NCBI RefSeq assembly: GCF_047948215.1
Contig: NC_134455.1
Location: forward strand, 303,570,147 to 303,634,146
Source: Lycorma delicatula
Lineage: Eukaryota > Arthropoda > Insecta > Hemiptera > Fulgoridae
Length of the DNA: 64,000 nucleotides
Direction of reading: 5' to 3'
Shown: positions 12,201 through 24,842 of the stretch, one piece after another
Layout: the number at the start of each line of letters is the position of its first letter
How positions within the stretch are numbered: position 1 is the stretch's first letter
The notes under the pieces: model-generated
The model's input: the letters and a program-made list of their open reading frames with translations, nothing else
What the model was told of the DNA's origin: nothing
The model's database searches: none
Program-made: the position numbers and the translations under genes

Positions 12201-15200
12201 TGCTGCTGTTCTCATCTTGACAACAACTTCTGTTATTACTGGCAGTTTATTTTTTTTTAGATGATGCAGATACATGTATAGAATGTGATAAAAATTGTGT
12301 TGAATTGGATTATGATTGTTCATTTAGCCTATCATTATTGCGTGTTTGTACAGTAGCATAAAAATTAACACGAACACAGTTGTTAATTAATAAAAAATTA
12401 TTTTATTTAGAAATAAAAAATCATACCTGTTCAATTTATGAATATCTAGTAATTAATATGCCCTCCTTTAATCTTCTTAATCACACTACACATACAATTT
12501 AGCATTGATTGAATAAGTGTATTACACATCTTTTTGATTTCTTCATCATGAAACTATACTGATTTTATCGCTTTAACAAGGTCAATTTTTGTCATAATTT
12601 TTTACTATTACTCAACGATTTTCAATTGGGTTTAAGTCTGGGAAGTTGGTTGGCCGCAGGAGCACCTTAAGGTTTATTTCTTTGAAATGTTTTTCAACTT
12701 TTTTGGCACTATGGCATGGTGCTAAATCTTATTTGAACACAGCATTGCCTTGTGGTAATTTGTTTTAAAGTTGAATCTTGATATATCCATCACTTTTCAG
12801 CATACCATCTACTGGAAGTAAATGAACAATGGCATTCAAATGTGAAATTACCCCAAAACATTTGCTGGGAATGTTTGACTGATTGTTGGATATGAGTTGG
12901 TGATGTATTTTCATCTGATGCTTTTCTAACATATGGAACTGAAGATAAAAATGTGATGAACTCTTCTTTCGTTCAGTTAACAACATGTGATTTGGTCCAC
13001 AAGTCTTTTTTTTCAATATTGCTAGTGTTAAAAGCTACTTTGTAGCTGGGTGACAAGCTTTCCACCCAGCTGTAAGAAGCCTGCGTTAAACAGTTGTAAA
13101 TCTGTTCCATTGGCTGCTAATTCTTGATTTAAGTCTACAGCAGATAATTTTGGATCAAGTTTACTTTTTCTCACAAATAAAAAAACGATTCTAAAAATAA
13201 AATACTCACTAATAAAAAAATGCTCCTGTGTTGGAGTAGTTTTTCTTTTAAGAGGCCACATTTCTCTTTCCTTGAGTTGAAAAGGAATCAGTTTTGTTAA
13301 ATTGTTTTAAAGTAGCATTCATTTTTCTAGTCCAACACCACACTCAGAAAATGTTTGTAGTTGTGTCATACTGTTATGCTCAGGAAGAGAAACAATTTCT
13401 GAATGCTTTTGTCGGAGTTAGGTCCATTATGTATTCTAGACACAGAACGAAAAATAATTTTGTAATAAAAAGTTTTAAAAATTTCACAAAACACTACTTA
13501 TTACATGAAAATTGTTAAGTAACCAAAGAACAATAACCTCGCAATAAACAGACAACTTAAAGAATAGGTATGGTGTACAACGGAACAAAACGCAAGAATG
13601 GCGGGAGTTTCAATATTTATCCCTACAGATCGCAGAGCCTGGACAATGTCCCTTGCTGCTGTATCTTTCTATTTTCGGTCGGGTTTCATCGGTTATTTAA
13701 TGGCGGTTATAAATTTTAAGTTTTATTTATGGACGGATTTGGTAATTTGCGTTCCTACCCGTATGGTCCAGCGTGAAATTTATTTACTGGGTCTGACCGT
13801 GGGAGACTAAGCTTTTGAGCCTAGTACTCCCGGCATGATTTTCCTTCAGTCCATCCGCTCTTTCGGTACTAGCACCTTTTGGACTAGCAGGAATACGCCT
13901 ACCGGGGCCCTAGTTATTTGGAGGAAGCAATACACGCACCCTTCTCCAGAGGAGTCGCATATACTGAATTAAATGATGGTCTCTTTGTGGGACGGTGTGG
14001 GGTGTTGTCTAGGTTTTATAGTTTTAACAAAATTTAATTGTGGAAACGGTTACTTTCGCGGTCGGAATTTTCGCGCGGTTTGCATTTATAGGTTACGCGA
14101 TATAGAGGCCCTAAGTCTGGTTTATCATTTTTTGACTCTCGTACCACCTCTTCATGCTGGTTCGTCTAATACGGCATAAGGCCATTTTCTTATACCCTGT
14201 GTAATAGGTTCCTCTCGGCAGATGTCCCGGAGATGGCCGTGTTCGGACAGGACCGCTCTCTCGAACAGTCTGCGTGCCTGCGCCACCTCCACCTCGGATA
14301 CAGTGTGTAGTCCCGCAACGTGGCGAAGAGTGGCGTTTCTGATGAACCGCAGTGCTCCAAATATCGTCCGCAACACTATATTTTGGACGGCTTCTAATTT
14401 CTTTTGAAGCGTGTAGTTCAGCAAAGCTCTCTATGCCGGGTAAAGAATCAGCAAGACGTATAGCCGAAAAATGAGCAATTTGGTCGCCAGTGGATATGGG
14501 CTGGCACTGTTCAGTATTGGTATAGTGAGGTCCTGACGACCTTTGCCCTTTGGGGTGCTTATGCAAATTTAACATTTTCTCTTAAGGTAAGCCGTTTATC
14601 CAGGACTATTCCCAGGTACTTGACTGTTTTCTCAAAGGGAATTTTCTCGTGAGATTTCCAGCTGCCTGGCTGGAGGACGTGTTTTGCATATGAGCATCAC
14701 TGATCGATTTTTCATCGTTGATCTTGATTCTCCACATATTGAACCACGCCTCTACTAGATCCAATTGCCTTTGGAGTCTCTCGATCGCGTAATCTACACT
14801 TCTGGATTCATAATAATATGCCGTGTCGTCTGCGTGTAGAGCTGTTTTGACTCCTTCCAACAGGAACATATCGTTGACGTAGGCTATTTACAAGAACGGC
14901 GAAAGCATTGTTCCTTGGGGGACTCCAGCGGCTATATCTCTGGTGGAGAAGATTGTTCCCCCTACAAGTACAACAATTTGTCGGATGAGTAAATAAGACT
15001 GTGTCAATTTGACATAGCGACAGATAATCGTCGTATGCGCGAGTTTATATGCCAAATTTTGTCAAAGGCTTTAGCTACATCAAGAAAAACGGTTGCAGTT
15101 ACCGCTTTTCTATTTAGGCCTCCGACAAGACTGTCGATTAGTTTAACCAGTTGGAGGGTCGTCGAGTGGCCCTCCCTGAACCGAAATTGCTCAGACCGTA

Positions 15201-18200
15201 CTTCTTTTTCCAAAGTCTCACCAGGAAAATCCTTTCGAATAGCTTTGATAACACTGGTAATAAGGAGATCGGCCTGTAATTCTGGGGAAAGAGCAGACTT
15301 TTCCCAGGTTTGGGTAGGCATACCACCTTTGCAGTTTTCCAGCAATTCGGAAAATATCCAAGTACAAAAATGACGTGAATATTGTGGTTATGGTCACTGT
15401 AAGAGCCGGTGGAACATTCCGAAATGCGCGGGCACCGATCCCGTCAACACCCGGAGCCTTGTCGGGGCTTGTGGTTTTGATTTTTACCTCCGCTTCAGTA
15501 ACTTGGTCTATTTCTAGTGGGGCGTCCTCCACCTGTGCTAAATAATCTACGAGGAAGGACTCCACCTCGGTTGTGTGGTCGTCGTTTCCGGGCGGGAGGA
15601 GGGTTTGGAGTGAATTGGTTCTCCAGCGTGTCTGTGAAAACCTCCGCCCTGTCCTCCTCCGAATATGCCAGAAGGGCTTGTTGCTCCACAACTGGGTGGC
15701 GGGGCTTCTATCCTTCTCGTAGTTTTTTTTTTTTAGCCTGAACACTGAGGAGTGGTCGTCTGAAACCAAGGCGAGGTATTCGTTCCACGAATCCTCTCAA
15801 TGTTGTGCCAGCAGCTGTTTCGTCCGTTTGAATATAAAAAGCCCTTTTATCATCGGGGGACAGGTTAATTCAGTATCTTCTCCTCAGTCGGTGCTTCTTT
15901 GCTATAGCGTCAGAGATGTGAGGTGGGAGATTATTACGGATAGGTCTCGTGGTCTTTTCCGTAGAGCTGTTTGGCAGAGCCTTGGTCATTGATGATGTGA
16001 TGCGTTTGACCGTGTCATAGATTTCCTCCTGTGGTCAGGAGTTCAGGATGTGCTGGCCTGTAATCCCATTGGAGAGTTTCATAGAACCTTTTCCAATTCA
16101 CTGACCTTCAGGGTATAGTCAGGGGGCTCTCGGTTGCCCCCTGCTTGGCCCAACTCCAGTAAGACAGGAGAGTGGTCCAAGCTGAGGTCTTCTGTCATTT
16201 CAGTCATGACCGTAGTTGTTACCGCCATCATGATTGCGATGTCGAGTACATCAGGTCTCGATCTGTCTGTTTGATGAACGAAGGTGGGCACCTTGGGACG
16301 TATGACGGCTAACCGGCATGCTCATGCCCTTTCGTATAGCAACCTGCCATATGGTGTACAATGTAGCCACATATATATAAATAAAAAAAATTCGCTGTTT
16401 GGATTAATTTGCATACTACCATGTATTTCATAATTTTCAACTGTGTAAATAAGTAGTCATTCTTTTGTCAGTGTGGTGGTTGATAAATGTTCTATTTTGG
16501 TATGGTTTTATTGCATAGTTTTCATTTGCAAAAGTGATTGAAAGTGTTTTGTAATTATTTTAAATGTTTTGCTTGTAATTTATAAAATTTGTTTTTAGTT
16601 TGTTTCAAAAGTTTGTACTTTTAAATAATTTTTATCGCTGATTGTGATGGACTATATATAGCAAATAATAAATTCTTATTAACTATAACAAGAAAGTTTT
16701 TCTTATTGAACAAGATGTTATATTTATAGCTTAACAAGTTAATAAACTTATCCTAAATAGATATATATGTATTTGGTTATATTGCATACCCTTAGAATAC
16801 TTGCATACCCATACTATTAATTTGCTTTAATAGTTTGAATTAACATAATTTTTGTTAAGCAATAAAACCTCCATTTAGTAAAATCTTGTCAACTAACACC
16901 AAGCTTAAATAAAATGACTCATAAAAACTAAAAGTAAAAATTTACTTTTTTATTTTACATTGATATTTTTTATATGGCATTGTGTATCATTATCATTGTG
17001 AGATATCTTATGCACATAATTTTTTATTGATATTTTAATTACGAATTATCCTTTCATTTAATTTATAGATCATTTATTTCCCTTTTAGATATTAAAACAG
17101 ATATGAAATGTATTCTCAATCTTTTTCTTATTCGAAGTCAAATCAGTTTTTCCTGTTTTGTTTAACAGGTGTTTTAAAGTATTAATGTTGATGATAAATT
17201 CACATAGCTTCAGAAATTAAATAATTGTTACTGAACTGACTTTTGACATTTATTGTAATAAGTTGTATTTCATTTCTCTATGATTTGTCCATTTTAAATA
17301 AATAATATTTAATCAAAATTTATTGCAAAGCTTAAAAAAAAATCAGAGAATAAATAAACGTACATATATAAAAACCAGTATTTTTTATTTGGTTAGATCC
17401 TATTAACTCTGAATCTTATTTGGAAAGATTCTACTTATATATTTATTATTTGTTTTTGTAGACTTAAATATTTTTTTATCATTATTTTTGTATTTTGTAA
17501 CTTTGTTCTGATCAAGTTTTTCCCTTATCTGTCCAAGCAGATTTTAGGGGAGTTCCTTTTTTTTATCTATGGATTAATACTTCTATCCATTCCTTATGTG
17601 ATTTCCAAATGAGTATATATTATGTACCGATCTGAATGAAATATGTGCTTATTCATGTCATCAGTTGGTTATACAATTTGAAAGAAATTTTCTGAGTTTA
17701 TTTGTTGGTACCCAGACAGCATTAGTTAAATATAGCATGAAATTAATTAAAACTAAAGAAAAAAAAAGTTGAAATAAGTATTTAAAAAGTGTAAAAGTAA
17801 ACTTATCCTAAATAGATATATATGTATTTGGTTATATTGCATACCCTTAGAATTAAATATTTGTTTTAAAATCAGAAATTTATTTATAAAAGATATGTCT
17901 AGTACAAAATAAGATTAAAAAATTAAAATGATCTTAGGTTAGCGATTAAAATTTTAACATACCCAAATAATATAGATGTACAGTAACTTCGCTGTGCATA
18001 CTAAAATTATCGTACAAAATTGTGCATACAAAATTATCTATCATAAATTTAATGTTATTTATTTTTAAATCAGAATAATTAAATAATACATGTTTGCTTT
18101 TGAAAATTACTTAACGCTAAATTATAATGTTTTGCTTTTAAATTACTACAACTTCACCATTATTTATTTTTTTAAATAAATAAGATATAAATCTGAAAAA

Positions 18201-21200
18201 AAAATTTATTTACAACTCTTTTTACTACAGAATTTATGATTGTTAAATGATACAACTCAGTTAGAAAAGAAATTAATATAAAGTAAACATTATCGATTAT
18301 TACCAAGTCACCTTGTTTTAATTCATTTATACTGCCCAACATTAAGAGTTTAATATTATTAACTCTTATATGTCGATGACCTTATATTGCCCTCCCAATA
18401 ATAGAACATAAAAAATTGATTGACTGTGGGAGAATACTTTTTACATCAAAATAACTAAAAATCCTAAAAATTATCTTTGCAAATAGTAGAAGTTAGTTTA
18501 TTAATGTGATACTGGTTTTCATTTCTGGTGCTTCCTAGTATTTTTCTTTTTGGAGGGGGAGAATTAAAGACATGCTTATTATAAAAACCTTGATATTATA
18601 CAGATTTAACTTATAGAGTGATAACTCTCATATTTTACCTATTTATCTTTCAATATCTAATCTTGTTCTATGTTATTTTGTTATATTAAAAGTTTTAATT
18701 CATATAATTTAAATCTGATGTAAATAAGTAAACTATTATTATTATATATAAATTAAGAAAACTAAAAATACATAACAACATAAAACTGTTATTCCGTCAT
18801 AATCTATTTGTATATAAACTCCTTTTCATAACATAGCCTAAAGTTTTTGAAACAATATTAAAACGGTTGTAGTAGAAATTTACTGCACTTAGTCCAGATT
18901 AACTAGAAGTTATTTAATATTATTGTTTTTCATTCAGACCTTTAGCCTTGTTTGTTGGGCAGTTGATGTAGTGGTTAATGTATGCTGGCTTCTGGATCAG
19001 TCAGTGTAGATTTAATCCCTGCCTAGGCACTAACAGATTTTCATCTACCTTTTACCTAGTTGCTTCAGTTCTTTTAAGAACTTTGTTTGATTAACTGTAT
19101 AGAAATTAGATATAGTCAGTAAAAACAAATCTTACAAGAAACATGGTGTAGATTTTGACTCATAGAAAATACTATATATCTGCTAAGACATTGGTCAAAA
19201 TAACTTTTTATTTATTTATTTATTTATTTTTTTTTTCAGGAAAAACGGATGGTGGTATTTGTAGAACAGTCCGTTATGGATGATTCATTATTACTTAATA
19301 ATTCAGATTTTTCTGGTGTAAAAGATAAATTGATGACATTCCGTGATGGTAAAGATGATCTCACTGATAAAATTGATTTTATAATTTGTCTTGGAGGTGA
19401 TGGAACACTCTTATATGCCAGTTTACTTTTTCAGGTAACTTTTGTTTATCCTCCATATAAAGAGCTTATGTAGCAGTATGGTTTAGCTTTTATTCTGAAA
19501 TCATTATATAAATTCTTTTTTATGCTTGTGTGCACTTTAAAAAATATATTAATAGCGATACATAATTTATTTCAGTTATAATTACATCTAAGTTTTATAT
19601 AATATACATACTTTATCCCCGAGAACATTGTTACATAAAGACTTATATATTTTTTAAATGTTTTTATCAGTCAATGTAACCTTGTTATGTAAATAGTAGG
19701 TCTTACTCATTACTACACGTTATATAAGATGGTGTTTTTATTACTAGTATTTTAGTTTGAATTTTGTGTTTGTTAAATATTTACATTTTTTTATTAGATC
19801 TAAATTCAAATTCTTAATTAACACATTCATTATTATTAATCAAAAGTAATGAAGATTTTCTCTCTTCTTATATTGAATAAAATCACTTATTCAAAGATTT
19901 TATCCATTTATTATCAAACAGCAATTTTTTAAGTATAAAATTACTTTTGTTCATCAAGTTTTAAGCTGAATTCATGAGTACTTCTTTAATTTTTCTTTAT
20001 GATTTAACTTTTAATTATTTTATCTTGAGGTCTGTTGACTAATTTAATGAAGTTTTGATTTCTATAAAAAAAAATTACCAGCTCTTTATTTGAACTTTCC
20101 TTTTGACATTTTCCTCTTCATTGCCATTAAATATGTACTGAAAAGAAGCAAATCATTATGTTTGACAGCTTTTAAGAACAACCTAGCCGTTGTTGAGTGC
20201 TACTAGCTTGTTGAAGAAGTTTAGACTATCTGCATATTCATGAGAGAGAAAGAGTGTGAATATGACTACCAACAGTAAACAATGACATTACATCTTCACT
20301 TTTACATTATCATACTTGTTATTACATTACCATTACACCATGACATTACACCTTTACACAATGACTATTAAAATTATTGCAATAAATATGAGTAAAATCT
20401 TTATTTAATATGAAAGATTGAATTAAAAGCTTAATTTTTTATTAATTTTAACTGATGATTTACAATTTATTTGTAAGTTATAACTAGCTATTATTTCATA
20501 ATAATAGTACATATTTTGTTCATTTGAGTAATTTTAAAACAATACAGCAAAAACTATCAACATTAAAAAAATAAATCAAAATTATAAATTGTATAATTAA
20601 TATGTAGTATTCCAGAAAAATAATAAATATTACATGAATTTGAACCACTATATATTAAATTAGAATTTATGTTGTAGTACTGAAAGAAATTGTGTATAAA
20701 ATTGAATTTAGTGATTTATTTATCAGAAGATATTGTGTTGTCATCTTTATAAAAACAAATTTAGTTCCCAAAACTGCCAGTTTGCTTCTTGACTTTCCCA
20801 ACTGATGTATAAAAATAATAAAATTTAAAATTAAATTATGAAATGATACTCTTATTGAAAGGAAAATTGTATTCATATTTTCATTCAGTGAAAATGTAAT
20901 GAAGCAGTACCTTAAGGCTTCATTTTTATATTTTAAATGAATTGCTTTTTTCTTTGCATATATTAATTCCTAATAGGACTAATAAAAAATGATCGCTGAA
21001 GATAAGGTGGTCAGTTGTAGAAAAAATAAAAAACATACAGCATTGTTAAAGATACATGTTTTTTCAACTATTACAATGCATTATCCAGAAAGTAAATACC
21101 ACTTCCTTCTACAATGCTGCAGTACTACTATCGTAGCTCTGAGCATGTGTGTCACATTCTCTAATCTGTTGGCTTTCAATTGATGCCTTTATAAGTACAG

Positions 21201-24200
21201 CTACATTTGTTTAGATTTGATTAAACACTGTTTAAAATGTTCAAGTCGATCAAGAATTCCACAGATTATGAAATTAGGGTAATTATCTGATTTTGCATTT
21301 TTTAAATGCAAGAAATATCAACAAACTGATATTCATCAACAAATTGGTGAAGCTTACAGTTAAAAACCTGTAACTGATGGAGTGGTTAGAAAGTGGGTGC
21401 AGAAGTTAAATGAGGGACTTAGTAATATGCATGATGATTAAAGGATTGGATGCCCTTTTGTCATCAGTATTGATTTGGTTATGTGAGCGGATTAAAAAAT
21501 TAAAGAAAATTGATGGTTTCAATTTTCTTTGTTATATATTGAATACCCTGAAATTTCAAAAATAGTTTTGCAAGAAATCGTAACACAGAACCTAGGCTAC
21601 CAAAAATCTGCTCTCTTTGGTGCTAAAAATATTGATGGTTTATAAAACCAAGCGATTAGGCTATGCTTAGCCTTCTTTGTTTTGGAGAAACAAGTGACAA
21701 CCACTTGTTTCTCCATATCAAGTGATCTCTCACTGGTCAATGCTATGATGATTGATGATGCTGACATAAAAACTACCACAAAGGTACCACAGTGGTACCT
21801 ACCACAGTGGTTAAACAAACCACAGTTTGTAGTACAGTGGTTTTCTTCACTGGTGGTGCAGTTTTTTAAGGAAGCAATGAAAAGATTGATTTCAAGACAC
21901 TGAAAGTGCCTTAATGATGGTGAAAATTATTAGAAAAGTAGTTTAAGGTATGTCTTTCCAACTAGTAATAAAATTATTCTGTTGAAAGATATGCATATTT
22001 TTAATAACTAAACGGTACTTAATTTCGGGATACACTTTGTATATTTATTGTTCTCTTGTTTTTATGATCATACTTCAGGATATACTTAATTAATACTAAA
22101 AATATTCTATATACTGTATCTACAAGAAAAATATTAAATCTGCTAACCATAACAAGTTTGGAATTCCCCATTGTCTTGGCCCTGACCAAAAGAAGTGGTC
22201 ACTTCAGTCAGATGGCTAGCTTATGAACATAGTCACATTAACAGGTTTTATTTATCTTTCTGTAAAGTGTATGACTATTTATAAGTAACTGTGCATCTAA
22301 TGTATAATTGTAGGGTAATTTTTTAAATATTTTCAGCAATCTGTTCCACCTGTTATGGCATTTCACCTTGGGTCATTAGGCTTTTTGACACCGTTTGAAT
22401 TTGACAACTTCCAGGAACAAGTTACAAATGTACTTGAAGGTATGAAAGTTTTATATTTTTACTTACTAGCAATTTTTTTTATGTACAATGCAAAAATATA
22501 TTAATATAATATTCAAATAAAATTTTAATATATAAATATTCAAATGATTAAAAATTAATTTGAAATTATTTATGTTTGAACTATGATGAGCATCAAGGAA
22601 AAAGATGTTCTGAAAATATATTTTGAGTTCTTAAGAGGAGACGTAATCTAAACCATGATCTGTTTTGAATTTTATGCTGCTTCATTTTACTATAAGCAGT
22701 AGATTTATGTGTTGAATACTATTAGATTTGGTTTATATTCCAATCTCTCTTATATAAGTGGTGTTAACCTTTGGTTTTTTCTGTTGTCTGATTTACAATT
22801 GTTATGATAGAACTTGTCTGTTATCTACATACCTTAATATAATAAACTAGAATTCTAAGTTTAAGTAAATAATTCATACCGATTCTGTAACTACAAAAAC
22901 TGGTAGTGGTTTTAAAGTTTGCCAAGTAGTAGTCATCTCTATAGCTCACTTAATTGAAGTAATAACTGATTTCCAGCTTGGGCTTGAAATTGTTCATTAC
23001 TTGTGCATGGCAATTTAACTCTATCTACGCATAGCTTATATATAGGATTACTTTTATAAATCGCATTATAGATCTTTTGTGTTGCAAAGAAAAACCTTGT
23101 CTTTAAAGTTATACCTTACAAATTTCTTACAGGAAAAAATAAATTTTCTAATAATATTAAATCTGTCCTTTTCTCCACTGTTGGTTTGTTTATTTGTAAA
23201 AAAATTAGGAATTGTGGAAAATTACTTATAAATTGTTATTTATTTATAATGTTTCTGTTGCCTCTTATTCTAGTATTGCAGTTTTAAATATCAATAACTT
23301 CATTAATTTATACAGCTGTTGGAAATTCTGAAAATGGTTTAATATAATAAAATAAAAACAAGTGAAATGTAGTTACAAAAATTGTACTTTACAAAAAAAT
23401 TTTAATTTCTATTTACATTTGTATCAAACTTTAACTTTTTAAAAAGCAAGGTGGTGATTTCTAATATGATTTATATGATTTCTCATAAAATTTGACAAAA
23501 ATAACCTTGCGATAATCATTTTTCAATAACTATTCCCACTTCTGAGATATCAGTCATCAAGATTACAAAAAAATCAGATTATTGAATAGCATATTTAGTG
23601 TTATGTTTCATTTTCACAATGTTAACTGTGGCAGGTAGATTATTGAACAATAGAAAATTCTTACCACACACAGATTTTTTCCCATTTCATTTTTTGGACA
23701 GTTTTGCATTTTTGGTCACTGGTATCTCAGAACAAGAATAGTTATAAAAAAAAAAAAATCAGTTAAATTTCTTAAAATATTATCCAAGGCCATGTGTCAC
23801 ATTACCATTTAGATATTAAAAAATCCCTTTCAGCATGCCAGAAGGTGGAGATAGATTTCACCAGTGCTAAGTAGAGGGTAAAAAAGATTTCCACCTTAAA
23901 GTTACAAAAAACTTCAAATTTACTCAATACGACAATGGTTGCATGTGAAAAAAGTTTCACATGTTTAGCGTGAAACGCTAAACATACCCTTCTCCATCTT
24001 GTTATTGGAGATTATAAAACTCTGTAAAAGTTGCATAAAGTTCTAACATACCTATGTTTTAGACTACCTGTTTCTATCAGGTGTTTGCTAACTAGTTGAT
24101 AGAAACTGGACACATGTACAAAGGTATCAAACCTCATACTATTCAATTTTTTTATGTAGCATGATAAACCTCTGAATGCACCAAATTTGAATAAGATAAA

Positions 24201-24809
24201 ATAATTATATAATCAATTATCACAAATTTGGCAATTAATGTGACATTTAGTGGAAAAAAACACTAGATATAAATGTGTAATTTAATTTCACACTAAACGG
24301 ATCTCTTAACTCTATAAAAGCAAAACACCTAAAACAACACTATTTGCAAACCACTGATGAAGGAATTAGGCTATAGTTCCAAAAAGATCTTTTTGAAGGA
24401 TATTTCCATATAATTAGAAAATGAGTAATATTTAAAAAATTTTAAAACCAATTTTGACCAACTTGTTTAATGTTAAGTAAAGTCACAATATATAAATTTA
24501 ATTTTCTTTTCTGATTTGTAATTCATGGATTTTTCATTTGATTTAGGTCATGCAGCTTTAACGTTACGCAGCAGATTAAGGTGTATCATAATGAGAAAGA
24601 ATGAAGAGTTATCAAAAAATGTTAAGCCTACGAATCTTTTAGTTCTTAATGAAGTTGTCATTGATAGAGGTCCTTCGCCTTATCTTTCAAATATTGATTT
24701 ATTTCTTGATGGAAAGCACATAACTTCTGTTCAAGGAGATGGTAAATTTTATTTACATTACAAAAAAGAGTATGTGTGTATCTCTCTCTCTCTCTGTGTG
24801 TGTGGTGTA

Positions 24810-24842
<33 letters not shown>

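Larger units (their letters stand above)
16371..19239. other. Intron 2, remainder: AT-rich, one exact duplication
   Basis: Holds the 56-bp direct repeat (16743-16798 and 17798-17853) and a tRNA-like promoter pair at 18964-19018. Nothing else was recognised. Confidence 0.5.

Noticed and set aside
13860..13960. Resemblance to conserved structural RNA because of the G+C-rich, repeat-poor sequence
   Set aside because: It lies directly 3' of the Jockey-like ORF on the same strand and is better explained as the element's 3' UTR.
24351..24390. Hammerhead-ribozyme-like string ctgatga with a short stem (ggaa/ttcc)
   Set aside because: The required GAAA after stem II is absent, and no stem I/III pairing was found; most likely chance.
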